A stretch of DNA of 64,000 nucleotides, from the NCBI GenBank assembly GCA_017461765.1, contig JAFTXO010000050.1:1-64000 (forward strand), given 5' to 3'. This DNA is from Clostridia bacterium. GTDB lineage: Bacteria > Bacillota > Clostridia > Oscillospirales > CAG-272. Of the stretch, positions 44,600 to 56,400 are shown piece after piece; position 1 is the stretch's first letter, and each line of letters opens with the position of its first letter. The notes under the pieces are model-generated. The model was not told the origin of the DNA. It made no database searches and worked only from the letters and a program-made list of their open reading frames with translations. The position numbers and the translations under genes were made by a program.

Positions 44600-47500
44600 T
44601 TAGCCAAGAATGAGCTTTAAAAGCTCTGCCAAGCTTCTCTTTTTAAAGACGAACCAGAAGAGTGAGAAGCCGCCTGCTCCCGCTACGGCAACCGATGAAA
44701 CGCATATTGCCGAGATCGCACCGCCCGAGAGAGGCTCTGACTCTACCGCTGCTCCGCAAGAGTCGCAGGAGTGGTCGTTATTTTCGTCTATGTGGAACAC
44801 AAGAGATCTTGTAAGCTCGCCGCAAGCGTTGCATATAGCGTCGCAAGCATTATCATATGTATGCTCTATCTTTTCGCGGTACTGTACTCCGCATCCCTCG
44901 CAGATCGTTCCGCTCTTGCAGGATTGAGCTCCGCCGAAGTGGACCTCAGCTCCGATCTCCACTCCGCAGCAAGCGTAGTATTTCATGTGTTGAGCGGGAT
45001 CGCTCGGATTTTGTATGTACGAATATTCAGAGCTTGCGTGTACAGATGTATCCTTTATTCCGTATGCTTCGCCGCAATATTTGCAAAGAGCCTCAGATGC
45101 ACAGTTAGCCACTCCGCCGGAATGGTATTCCTTTTGAATAAACGTGTTGCAGCAGCTATGGTAAACATCGTGCATAGACGTGTTTTTATCGTTTGTCACG
45201 TAAACAAGCTCTGTATTTGCGTGATTGCTTGGTGCAAGCTCGCCGTAGCTTGCTGAGCAATACTGACATACTGCCTTAAGAATACAGTTAGCTGTACCGC
45301 CTGAGTGAGCTTCGTAATACGATGCTCCGCAGCAAGCGTGCGTTCTTGTGTGCATAGTCGGATCCTTATCGTCGGGTGCAGCAACGGCTGCTTCCGCATG
45401 ATTATGGGGATCGAGCTCGCCGTAGCTTGCTCCGCAATGCTCGCATTTTGCAAGCTCCTTACAGGTAGCCGCGCCTCCGGAGTGAGATATGCTCTCCTGC
45501 TTTGAGCAGCAAGCGTGAGTAGCTATATGCTTCGTTTGATCGTTCGGATCGGGTGCATATGTGCAATCCTTCGACGAGTGATTATTGAAATCGAGCTCAC
45601 CGAATTCCCAGCTGCATTCCGAGCAGATCGAGCGTGATGTACAGGTAGCCGCAAATGATGCCGTGTGAGAAGCTATGCCTATTTCGCTTCCGCAGCAGGC
45701 GTATACCGCACGGTGTGTCGTAAGATCCTTATAGTTAGGCAAATAAATTATTCTGTCAAGCTCGTGGAAGGTTTCACTGTAATCACCGTAGCTTGCTCCG
45801 CAATCCTTACAGATCGCAAGAGTCGAGCAGGTAGCATAGCCACCGCTGTGTGAAGCTGCTCTTTCAGCATCGCAGCCCCAAATATTACATTTCGAATCAC
45901 AGGAATTGGTGTAAATGTGAACGACATTGTATCCGCCGTTCGAGTGCGACCACGCGTAAACTGTCGTATTAAGCTCATAAAGATACGTAACGTCGTTGCC
46001 CTGCTTATCTACTACCTTAAAGGAAGCCACGGTTATTTTTCCACTTTCGGCATTTACAAAGAGCTCAACATCCGTAAGAGTGTGACCGAGAAGGAATACT
46101 CCTCCCGCCTCCATAACGATGTTTCTTATATCGAACTCCATCTCTTGGTCAGAGATATTGAACGAGCATTCCTTAACAAGCATCTGTATCTGACGCTTGA
46201 TGTATACATCTGCGCTCGCCGTTTCCGTACCCGATGTTACGGATACGGTATATTTACCGAGATCTATAATTTCAGATAAAGAGCCATCATTTATGCTCAC
46301 CTCAAACTCGATCTCTTCCGTTACCGTACGCTCAGTATAAGCTCGGGAGTCTTTATCGTAAAGTTGAGATTCCACAGTTACGTAATATTTTCCGCTGCTT
46401 GTGATCGCTTGAGTATATAATATTCTTCCGTCCACGCTATCATCGTAGGCTGTTATTGTATCCGTTTTTACGGTATTTCCGTTTTCATCCGTTACGGTAA
46501 TGTAATAATAACGTATGTGATCCTCGGGAATATCAAGCTCATTCCAGCTGAAAATGACATCAAAGCTCTTAGCGTTTCCGTCATAGATATAAGAATCGGT
46601 GATCGGAATAGGATTTATCGGAGTGCGTACGTAAACGTAGATCACGTCATAAATCTCTTCGTAATTTCCGTATCTTCCAAGCTCATCCCTGCATCTTGCG
46701 TAATAGTAAACTACATATTTGTCTTTACCGGGCTGATTGGGGAAACCATTCTCATTAAGACCGTTACCGTAGTAGCTGATATCTGTGTATATACCCGCGC
46801 TCTCAAGCGTGTCACCGTCTGCAAGACCGTTTACTTTTATATCGATCTTTTCACCATCATCGATAATATACCACGTTTCACTGTCGTGAAGCTCTGTTGT
46901 AACACCTTGCGGTGCAACGAACTCAATGGAGAGTGTTTTTTTCTTTACCGTTATCTGAAATTCCTCATACGTGCCAAGAAGCATATCAGTAGGACTTGCG
47001 ATAACGCGGAGTATATAATCTCCCGCATCCTTCGGAAAATCAATCTTTTCTGAGCCTTCGTATTCAAAGCCGTATACATCGGAGTACACTACCTTATACC
47101 ACTCAAACGTAAGCTCGCTTTCGTCGCCTACCTTGAAGTTATCGACGGAAGGGATCGGAATAGTATCTCCGTATGTAAATTCGGTAGGGTAATTTATGTT
47201 TTCTATTTCTTGATAGAAGGGTGGCAAAATAGCCGCTTTTATTATTTCGTTTTCAAGAACGAGCGTTACGCTGTCCTTATATATTTCATAATCGTAATAT
47301 GATGTAATATAAGAGATCGATACCTTAAGCTCGTATTCACCGATCTGCGCGCTTGATACGTCAGAAAGACTTAATTTGAACCATTCGTTGCTTATATTCT
47401 CATTACTAATATCGTAACCGACCTCAAAATGAGTGCTTCCGTCATAAAACTTTTCTTCGGCGTAAGCATTTAAAGTAACGGTTATAGGACGAATTACAAC

Positions 47501-50449
47501 TGCGCCCTCGTAAATGTAGGTCTGACCCTCGTAATCATTTTTTCCTACGACTACAAGATCGTACGAGCCTGCCTTGGTCGCGGCTAATGCAAATCCTCCG
47601 TCCCATGTCTGCTCCCAAAGCTTCTCCTTTGTTACGGAGTCGATAAAATATACCTCGAATTCCTTTAGCTTGGGGGGGCTGGTCACAAGTCTGTGGTTAT
47701 CCATCATATCTTCGGGGGGTATACCTATACCGTCAAAATCCTTTTCAATATAGGTCATTCCTATCATATCCTCGATATGTATTCCGATAACGGTCTTAGT
47801 ATCGGTTTTAGTAACGCCGTCCATGGTGATCGTAGCCGTATAATCGGCTCTTACGGGAACACGTGAATAATCCATAAACACGTCTGCATATGCCATGCCG
47901 ATATGACCGCACTTACCGCATACAGCCTTTACCGAGCAGTTGTAGGTTTCCGTTCCCATCTTAGGCTCCCAGACCCACTCAACCTCTTCGTCGGCAAAGC
48001 TCGTATAGGTGTGTGCCTCTATGGTTGCCTTAAGAGACTCGTCGTTAAAATATCTGATCTCTTTATCGCAGGTTTCAGTCATATAAACCATCTCGCCGCC
48101 GAAATACGGATACTTATCAACGCCTATTTTCTGTCCGCCGCGCTTGCCGTACAAGTTATTTAAGGAGCTATAGATATATCCAAGCTCGCCCGATTCGAAC
48201 TGAGCAAGAGATCTTTCGCCATTTTCACCTGCCTCATCCGCCAAACAGAAGCTGTTTTGGGATACGGATGCGTTTTTATCGTATGTAAAGGGAATGTGTT
48301 TACCGTCTTTATCTGTTATATCATATGAGATACAAACATTTATTTCCGTGCTGTCATCACTGATCGCCGCAAGCGAGCCTACTACGCCGTCAGATGAGTA
48401 AAGCTTTACTCCGTCAACCAACACATATTTAATATCTACTCCACTTGCCGTGCCTATCAGCGCTCCAACATTTGATACGCCCGAAAAGCTTGAGTCCTCA
48501 AGGGTAAGATAACTGATCGATACGTCCTTGGCTACTCCAAAAAGACCTACGTTTGCACCGTCGGAAACGACATTCAAGCCTTTTATCGTGTGTTGCTCAC
48601 CAAGCACAGACAAAGCGTCGAACGGATGCTCAGCCGTGCCTATCGGAACGAAGCCCGATATATTTGTAAAATCAAGATCGCTCTTTATTGAGATAACAGA
48701 TGGGTAACCCCACTTACTTGTATCTCCGCTGTTAATATACTGTCCAAGGGAGATAAGCTGTCCCTCATTATATATTTCAAAGTCGCTTATTATCCCCTTG
48801 TCAATTCTCACAGGGTCTTCAAAATGAGTTTTATTGTATACGCATATTCCATTTTCGTCAAAGTAATGCATATCGTATTGTATTTCAATATTTCCGCACA
48901 CGCAGTAGGATACGCAGGTATAACCGAAAACACAATTTTCTTCATTTACGTGAGCGCCGCAATCAAGACATTTGTTATAGTGGATATCCTTTTCAGCATC
49001 AAAGTAATATTCGCTGCCCTTATTTACGTGATTTTCGGAATCATATGAACCGTATTCCTCATGGCATACGGAGCATACAGCATATGAGCTGCAGGTTGCG
49101 GCAACTTCTTCAACGTGTATACATTCAAGGTCTACCATATTACTTGTATAGCTTATGCTTTCGGAATTTTCCTGCTTCTTCTCCCAAAAAACAGACACTG
49201 TGTCGCCGTTTTCGTAATTTTTGGGGAGAGTAAAGCTTGCGTAATATTCCTCTTTTGAGATCTCATTAAAGCTATCTCCCTTAGGCACTTCGCCTATTGT
49301 ACCGTAATATTTTACTGCTCCTGTATCCTTATCCTTTATGATAACGGATATATATTCCTGCTCATCTCCGCCGTATGACTTGTTAGCAAGTATAGCATTT
49401 GAATATTTAACGGTAACCACGCCATCCTTTACATCTGTAACAGACGCCTTAAAGGGAGCTTGCGTATCTTTATAAGCATCGTATATAAACGCGAGCTTAT
49501 ATATATTGTTTCCGAGATGCTGTACGTAGCTTATACCTGAGGTTTCTATGTTGAATGCGTATCTTAAATAAGCTTGGCTATCTGCGCTTTTCTGACCTAC
49601 GTTTCCGTTTTCGTCAACGTATCCGACAAGATTTCCGTACATATCGCTAACGCCTGTACGAAGCCACCATGAAACGGGTGATTTCGTAGTGCCGTGTACC
49701 GTTTTCAAGCCCGGAGCGCCGTTATAGTTGCCTATGTAATTAAGCACCTCGTCTACGGAAAGCAAGAAGAAGCGCTGATTGTCAACGAGCTTATCGCTAA
49801 GCTCCGAAGCGTTTTCAAGATCTGCTCCCGTTTCTACCTCCCACGAATACATAGGAGCGTCGTAGCCGAATGCTCCGGCCATGCTTTCCGCCGAATCCGT
49901 CTTTGTTACGTATCTTATAAACGAAAGCTCGTCGAGCATGGATGAGCGTATGCTTGTATTGTACATGTTTGTAAAAGCGTTCGTTACGTTTTGTGTATAA
50001 AAGTGAGGATAGCTTTTCTGATAAGCGTTCTCCCATGCAACATAATCATTAATGCTCTCGCTCTGAAGTCCGAATCTCAATTCATCGTAGTACGCCTTTT
50101 CCATGATCACGAACATAGCGCCCGATGCGCCGGTGCTGTCAGCATCTGCATCAAGCACGCGGCAGAGTATCGGCTCATACATTTTTGTAGCACTGTTGTA
50201 TTTTTCTCCGAAGTAGATATATGCTGAGGGATCATAGTAATATCCCGCACTCGTCGTTACCTTCTTCGGATCCTTTATCGCATCTGCGTAATTAAGGAAG
50301 AAGTCACCCTCGACATACGAAAGCTCCGATGCGGAGGTCTCAAGGGTCGAGGCAGATGCCTGACATAAAGCTCCGCCAAAGGCGAACGCAACTACAAGAA
50401 GCATCATTACCGCCCTCAATATTAAATTTTTATATTTGAATTTTTTCAT
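44600..50449 (-). CDS. Giant secreted, membrane-anchored protein with CxxC repeat array
   Basis: 1949 residues. A signal peptide (1-33, MKKFKYKNLILRAVMMLL...) leads to a DUF6273-like region (about 60-330; YIYFGEKYNSATKMYEPILC, VSWWLRTGVSD). GLUG-like beta-helix turns follow (near 580-690), then YDG/MBG-type Ig domains (KFYDGSTHFEVGYD, YIYDGNAKSFDVIF). The C-terminal 380 residues are about seven repeats of 55-60 residues with HSGGxAxC, CxxCxxSYGE, NH and HACC. One membrane span lies near 1915-1938, followed by a short basic tail. The cysteine and histidine array may bind zinc or form disulfides. AGGTCAAC precedes the ATG. Confidence 0.8.
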   Translation of the reverse strand: MKKFKYKNLILRAVMMLLVVAFAFGGALCQASASTLETSASELSYVEGDFFLNYADAIKDPKKVTTSAGYYYDPSAYIYFGEKYNSATKMYEPILCRVLDADADSTGASGAMFVIMEKAYYDELRFGLQSESINDYVAWENAYQKSYPHFYTQNVTNAFTNMYNTSIRSSMLDELSFIRYVTKTDSAESMAGAFGYDAPMYSWEVETGADLENASELSDKLVDNQRFFLLSVDEVLNYIGNYNGAPGLKTVHGTTKSPVSWWLRTGVSDMYGNLVGYVDENGNVGQKSADSQAYLRYAFNIETSGISYVQHLGNNIYKLAFIYDAYKDTQAPFKASVTDVKDGVVTVKYSNAILANKSYGGDEQEYISVIIKDKDTGAVKYYGTIGEVPKGDSFNEISKEEYYASFTLPKNYENGDTVSVFWEKKQENSESISYTSNMVDLECIHVEEVAATCSSYAVCSVCHEEYGSYDSENHVNKGSEYYFDAEKDIHYNKCLDCGAHVNEENCVFGYTCVSYCVCGNIEIQYDMHYFDENGICVYNKTHFEDPVRIDKGIISDFEIYNEGQLISLGQYINSGDTSKWGYPSVISIKSDLDFTNISGFVPIGTAEHPFDALSVLGEQHTIKGLNVVSDGANVGLFGVAKDVSISYLTLEDSSFSGVSNVGALIGTASGVDIKYVLVDGVKLYSSDGVVGSLAAISDDSTEINVCISYDITDKDGKHIPFTYDKNASVSQNSFCLADEAGENGERSLAQFESGELGYIYSSLNNLYGKRGGQKIGVDKYPYFGGEMVYMTETCDKEIRYFNDESLKATIEAHTYTSFADEEVEWVWEPKMGTETYNCSVKAVCGKCGHIGMAYADVFMDYSRVPVRADYTATITMDGVTKTDTKTVIGIHIEDMIGMTYIEKDFDGIGIPPEDMMDNHRLVTSPPKLKEFEVYFIDSVTKEKLWEQTWDGGFALAATKAGSYDLVVVGKNDYEGQTYIYEGAVVIRPITVTLNAYAEEKFYDGSTHFEVGYDISNENISNEWFKLSLSDVSSAQIGEYELKVSISYITSYYDYEIYKDSVTLVLENEIIKAAILPPFYQEIENINYPTEFTYGDTIPIPSVDNFKVGDESELTFEWYKVVYSDVYGFEYEGSEKIDFPKDAGDYILRVIASPTDMLLGTYEEFQITVKKKTLSIEFVAPQGVTTELHDSETWYIIDDGEKIDIKVNGLADGDTLESAGIYTDISYYGNGLNENGFPNQPGKDKYVVYYYARCRDELGRYGNYEEIYDVIYVYVRTPINPIPITDSYIYDGNAKSFDVIFSWNELDIPEDHIRYYYITVTDENGNTVKTDTITAYDDSVDGRILYTQAITSSGKYYVTVESQLYDKDSRAYTERTVTEEIEFEVSINDGSLSEIIDLGKYTVSVTSGTETASADVYIKRQIQMLVKECSFNISDQEMEFDIRNIVMEAGGVFLLGHTLTDVELFVNAESGKITVASFKVVDKQGNDVTYLYELNTTVYAWSHSNGGYNVVHIYTNSCDSKCNIWGCDAERAASHSGGYATCSTLAICKDCGASYGDYSETFHELDRIIYLPNYKDLTTHRAVYACCGSEIGIASHTASFAATCTSRSICSECSWEFGELDFNNHSSKDCTYAPDPNDQTKHIATHACCSKQESISHSGGAATCKELAKCEHCGASYGELDPHNHAEAAVAAPDDKDPTMHTRTHACCGASYYEAHSGGTANCILKAVCQYCSASYGELAPSNHANTELVYVTNDKNTSMHDVYHSCCNTFIQKEYHSGGVANCASEALCKYCGEAYGIKDTSVHASSEYSYIQNPSDPAQHMKYYACCGVEIGAEVHFGGAQSCKSGTICEGCGVQYREKIEHTYDNACDAICNACGELTRSLVFHIDENNDHSCDSCGAAVESEPLSGGAISAICVSSVAVAGAGGFSLFWFVFKKRSLAELLKLILG

Positions 50450-50486
50450 GTTGACCTCCGAACCGAATCGTTATATCCTTTGAGAT

Positions 50487-53400
50487 TTATGCCTGTGTAC
50501 CGTTTGTGTCAGAGCCGTCTTCCTTGTGCTCCGTGTTTTCTGTGTTTTCTTTATTGTCCGTTTTTTTCTGTTTGTCTTTTAATTTGCTTTTATTCTTTTG
50601 CTTTTCGCTCTTCTCTTTTGTTTCGGGCTTATCGGATTTTTCAGTATCTTTATCCAACCCTTGCGCGATACGCTTCTTTCTTAAGAAGAATATTACCGCC
50701 GCTCCTATACCTAAGAGTACTACGAATGCTACGGGGATTATCCACGTCAGGTGATCGAATTTATCGATCGTATATTCCTGAGATACTATGCCCTTATAGT
50801 TGCCCTTTCCTTCTACGGTCACAATTCCTTTTTTACCGTTTTCGCTGACGGTGTAGGAAACCGTGTAATCCTTATCTTGAACAAGCGTTTTGCCGTTAAA
50901 GGTCAAAGTGATCGGGGGATTTTCCTCCTTGCCCTGAGCTACCGAGAGCAAGGCGTCCTGTATGCTTCTTGCCTCGATATTAAACTCTACTATTCTCGTA
51001 CCGATACATTTACCGTCCTTGGTAGCAACGATAACTACACTTGCTGTTCCTGCATCGATATTATTAAGATATGCTACCGTGTAGTCAACGCCCTCCGTAA
51101 GAGCCTCGCTCTCGTTTATAATGACTGCGGGCTTTTGCTCATCTCCCGTATATACGGCGCTTCCGTCGGGAAGCTCAAGAGATATATCTGCTACCGAAAG
51201 ATCGACTGTCACAAGGCTTACCATCGCCGTCATATTGTCAAGCGTTGCGGTGATTATTCCTTCTGCTCCGAAATCGGATGTAAATACTCCGCTTTCGCTT
51301 ATCTTGGCGCTCTTTTCGATGATCTGGCAGTCCCATTCTATTCTTGCAGCCGCGCTCGAGCCCTCGTTCATGGTTACATATTTTGCTTTTGTTTTGAACG
51401 CCATTGTGAGCTGCTTTGCATCTGCTCCGCCAACGAGCGTATCCACCTCTTTGCCGTTATAAAGGATAACGGGCTCAAGGTCCTCTTCTCCGAGAAGCGA
51501 GTTTGTAAGAGTACATCCAAACGGCATACTCATATTTCCGACTGCATCGATCGCGTATATTCTGATATCCTGATATGCGAGCGACTCATCAAGTGCTGCG
51601 TTACCTGAGAATACGCCCTCGTCGTTTGCGTAGATAACGGTCGTTTTACCGCCCTTAACGCTTATCTCTACTCTTGCGTTTGCTTCTGTTATTCCCATTA
51701 TGTTAACGCTGTTTCCGCTAAAGAAGCCGCCGCCCTGAGGTGTTGTGAGGAACAAGCCGGGTGCTTCTGTATCAACTGTGAATTGATAAAGAGCCGAGAA
51801 GCTGTCGTTTGTTACATTTCTGCCTCTTACCGTCAAGGTATGAGTTCCGCCCGAAAGAGCTGTGAAGGTTATGTCCTTACCGTCCCACGCAACCTCTTCG
51901 TCCGTTCCCAATTTGTAATAGCCCTCTTTTATCTCGCCTACTCCGCCTATTTTAACCGTAACGGTGTTCGTATTTACCGTATCGGTCTCGCTATCGGATT
52001 TTCCGAGCTTAGCCTTTACAGATCCGTCTATTTTGAAGGTCGGCTGTGTAACTGTGGGCATTACCATCATTACTTCGTTTGATACTATTGCCTCGGAGAG
52101 CAAGCGTGAGCCGTCCTCCGTTATTTTGTAGCTCTGTACCGAAACTACGTATTTCTTTCCTGCCTCAAGACCTACATAGGTCGTGATATCGTTTTCATCA
52201 GTGCTTGAATATCTTCCGCCGAGGAGGATGGATTTCGTACCGATCGCTTTTTCCTCATCCGTAAGCTCCGAAAGAGTTTCTACGAATACAGTCTCAACGT
52301 AACCATTCTCTGTAACCTCGTATACCGTTGTAAGATATCCGTCACGGTTTGTATCGGATATAACATCAAGCGTTACCGTGTAATCGCCCGAGAGCGAAAG
52401 ACCGGCCGATGTCGGTGCTTTGGGCTGATTTGCGTTTACATACGTAAATTCCGTTTCCGCCATCGGACTTGCAATTTCGTTTCCGTTAACATCCGTTACC
52501 GTACCGATCGCCATAAGCTGATATGTACCTGTGGGAAGATTTTGCGATATTTTGATAGCTGCCCTTGCTACGTCCGAGGTTATAGTTGATACATCAATGC
52601 TTCCGAGAGGATAAAGCGCTCCTTCCTCGTCCTTTGCGTATATTTCAAGCTTTGAAAGGAGTGAAAGTCCCGTTCCCGAAACGTTTACCTCTGTCATTTC
52701 GGAGTTCATCTCCACCGCTTCAAGATTTGCAGTGCGCGCTATTCCGAGGATTTCAAGATCAGTTGCCGTCGGAGTGGTTACCGAAATTTCCTTTCCGTAG
52801 AGCGTTCCGTCCGTAAAGGATACCGATACCGTTGCGCTCTTTGTTTCCTCGTCGTATCTGAATATTGCGTTAGTTCCTATGTTTGCTATATGGTCTGCCT
52901 CGTATGCGGAATCAAACCATTCAAGCTTATATTCCTCGCCGGCTACGTTTATTCTTATGGAGTTTTTGTAGTCCTGAGCCATAAGAGCGTTATCCGCCTG
53001 ATAGCTTATTACGAGGAGTCCGTCCTCATTTGTGCTTGGGCTTAATGTAAAGCTGTGGAGCATCTTATCATCCGAGGATGTTATATTAGTTCCCGAAAGC
53101 CCGCCGTCAAGCGTTGAGGAGAGTGTCGTTATACTGTTCGTTATGTCCATATAGAGCGTTTTGCCCGTTGCCAGATCCGTATAAACGGGGATCGCTCTCA
53201 ATGAAGCTTTTGCCGATCTTGGCTGGGGTACGGAATATTTCTTACCTACGTCGACCTCAACGCTTCCGCCCCAATAGTATGTAACTCCAAAGTTTATTCC
53301 TATTATCCTTGCAGAGCCCCAGATCTTTTTGTTGTCGACTCCGACAGCCGCAGATCCTATCTCAAGACCGCCTATTATCCAAATTTTATCGGGTATTTTT

Positions 53401-56400
53401 ATAGTTGCACTTACGTATCCGCAGAAGTATACTCCGTCGTCTGTTTCCTCAACTATTATTGAGCCCTCGCCTATGATAGCGTCAAATATATCTACTCTTA
53501 CGCCGAAGGAGAGGCTGAAGTTCGGATACCAGTAAACGCTGCCGCCTATACGGTCAATGAGCGTTATTCCCGCAACGCCTACATTCTGAAGATATGCGGC
53601 TATTCCCTGCGGAGATATTGAAACGTCAGCTCTTGCCGAAAGCACCGAGAATATCGCAAATTCTCCGCTTATCGTGAGCGTTATCGGCGGTATTTTCTGA
53701 CTGCCGAAGAACGTTTCGTACATATTTGATATTCCTGCGCCCGCGCCGCGCACCCAGAATACGCCGAACGGGTCTACGGGGATACCGGGGTTAGTTCCGC
53801 CGATGAAGAAATATATCTCATCGGGAATGGGAATTCCGTTGTAGCTCTTTAGCTTAAGCGTTGCCTCCATCTCGAATACGAGCATATCGGCAGAGCCTTC
53901 TAACCCGAATTCCCAATAATCGTTTATTACCTTAAGTGAAAGCGTACCCTCTATGTAAGGCAAGCCGTCCGCATAAGCGGGAATGCCTACCTCGATCGAT
54001 GTATTGAAGCCGATAAAGCCGCCTGCGCCAAAGAGAATATCGTCCATATAAAGATTGAGCGTTCCTGACTGGCTGTCGCGCCATTCCATCTGATCCTTTC
54101 TCAGCTGACTGTCGGTAGCGCGGAGCTGAGCTGCTGTATAGTTGCTGATGCCCATTTCACGCTGAGCCGTTTCAAGCTTCGAGTAGTGAGCCTCTGTTCC
54201 TGCCGTTCCGTTTGGAACGAGTATCGACGGGTCAAGGCTTGCGCCGAAGGAGATAACTCTTGCGTATGAATCTCCCTGCTCCATAATAGCAAACTCACCG
54301 TATCTGAAGCTTATAAGAAGTCCTGCGAGCGTCTGGAATCCGCCTGCCGCTCCCGGCCAAAGAAGCGTTAATGTATCGGCATTCTCCTCGCCGTCTGCAT
54401 ATGAGCGCTCACCCTGCTCGGAGTATACGGGAAGTGTATAAAGCTTGCCCTCGGTAAGCGAGGTTATTGCAAGCACACCGTCCCATACCTTTGTATTTGC
54501 CTTGGTCGTGTATACCTTACCCTCAATATCGACGGTTATTTCGGTCTGCTTTCCGTTTTCATCAAAGTTTTTGGTTATCGTTACTCTTCCGTTTTTAATA
54601 TCAAGAGTTTCGTTTATGTTTATTATATCGCCGTCCATGAGGGTCAGCGCCTCTGCACTGTAATTTCCTTTTTCCTCTGTGGACAAAACGCTGATATCAC
54701 CGCGCAAAACGATCATTATATCGTTTACCGAGGTTTTAGTGTTTTTTAAGGCTTCTTCGTTTTCGTAATGTACGATATCGTAGTGTGTACCGTTTCTTTC
54801 TACCGTAACTATTCCGTAAACGCCTGAGCTTACGTATCCGGGATCGCCCTTTTGCGGAACCTCGGAAACTATAAGTCTTAAAGCGTCGTTTTCAAGATCC
54901 TTTACCGTTGTGTCGTTCCAGTCGAATATGACCTTGTATGTAGTAGGAGAAAGCTCCATATCAAGAACAAGTGTCACGGTGTTTCGCTCAGGATTTACAA
55001 CTACCTTATCCTGATCGAGCACCACGTCATCTCCGCCGTCGTTCGGACGAAGGATTATACGGTACTGCGTCTTATCTCTTATAAGTCCGAAGTTTGTGCC
55101 TGTGATGTAAGCAAAGCGCTTACCCTTTATAAATACCTGCTCCGGTGTCATTCCCGTAAAGCCTATTTCAGCTCCCTGCGCGCCGGGGCAAAGAACGTAA
55201 AGCTCTTCCTCAAGCACGGTGTTGTCATCACCGAAGCTTACTTCGCTTTGATTCGTTATATTGTATATAACTATCTTTATTTTTCTGTATCCCGTTACAA
55301 AGGTCGGATCGATCTGAAAATCGAAGCGTACGTCTCTTGACTCGCCCGGCTTTAAGCCCTCGATAACCTTGTAATACGGATTTTGAACCGATATATCGGT
55401 AACGAAGGAGCTTCCGTCGTGTGGGATCACCTGCTCCTCGGGATATATCGCAACAGCGAGCTTGCCGATCTCGGTATCGATAATGTTCTGAACCTTAAGA
55501 GTCGTTGAGAAGTTACCCGGAAGTGCTCCGTTTATATCCTTGTACCCTGTTTCGTCTTCGTTAAAGAACATCGTGCCCGATGATGTGAAGTTAAGTGCAA
55601 CATCGGCATCTCCCGCGTTGTAGTTTGAATATACGCCGTAGTAAAGACCTATCGTACCGCCTTGAGAGCTTGCCTGCGCGCCGTTCATATCGTAATAAAG
55701 AGCTACCGCGCTGTCTGCTGTTAAGTGATCGATGCTTGAGTATACATCTGTAAAGTTGATAGGATTGTTTTCCGAGGGAGTATAATCAAATACTGTCGAT
55801 GCAAGATCTGCCCAGTGAGCAAACGTCACCCTTTTGGGAACGATGCTCTCGCCCGCAACGCTTGCGTTCAAGGTGTATGCGGTCACGTTCGGCGAGGTCT
55901 TGCTGTCGTATGCGAAAAAGTAATTGCTGTAATCGCTTCCGCTTACCGTTTTCTCATTCTCTATCGCAACGTACGTTCCGTCCTGCTGAGCGAGCATATA
56001 GTAAGCGTAATCCGTTTTACCGAGCGCGGTATCCATCATGACTCTCGCCTCTACGTTATCGATCGGCGTGTCGGTCGTGTTTGTGTATGAATATGATACA
56101 TACGCCATACCGTGCTGATATGTGTCTGTGCCCATAAGAGCGATTATCTGCTTGAAGTAGATACCGTCAACGCTCCACTCCGCAGTTATAGCGTTATCCG
56201 CGGATTTATAAACCGTCACCTCTGAGCAGGAAACGCCTGTGTTTGAATAGTCGCGTCCGAATATATAATCCGTCGTCGTTGTTCCGCGTGTTACTCTGAA
56301 GGACGTAAACGAGGTATCAAAGGCGTCGTCGGAATAAATAAGGTCAGAATCGTTATCTGATTTTGTGAGAACGTCTCCCTCTACCGTTGCCATATGGAAG

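Noticed and set aside
46517..47053. 178-codon rightward ORF opposite the giant surface gene
   Set aside because: It is a shadow of the long leftward frame with no ribosome site.
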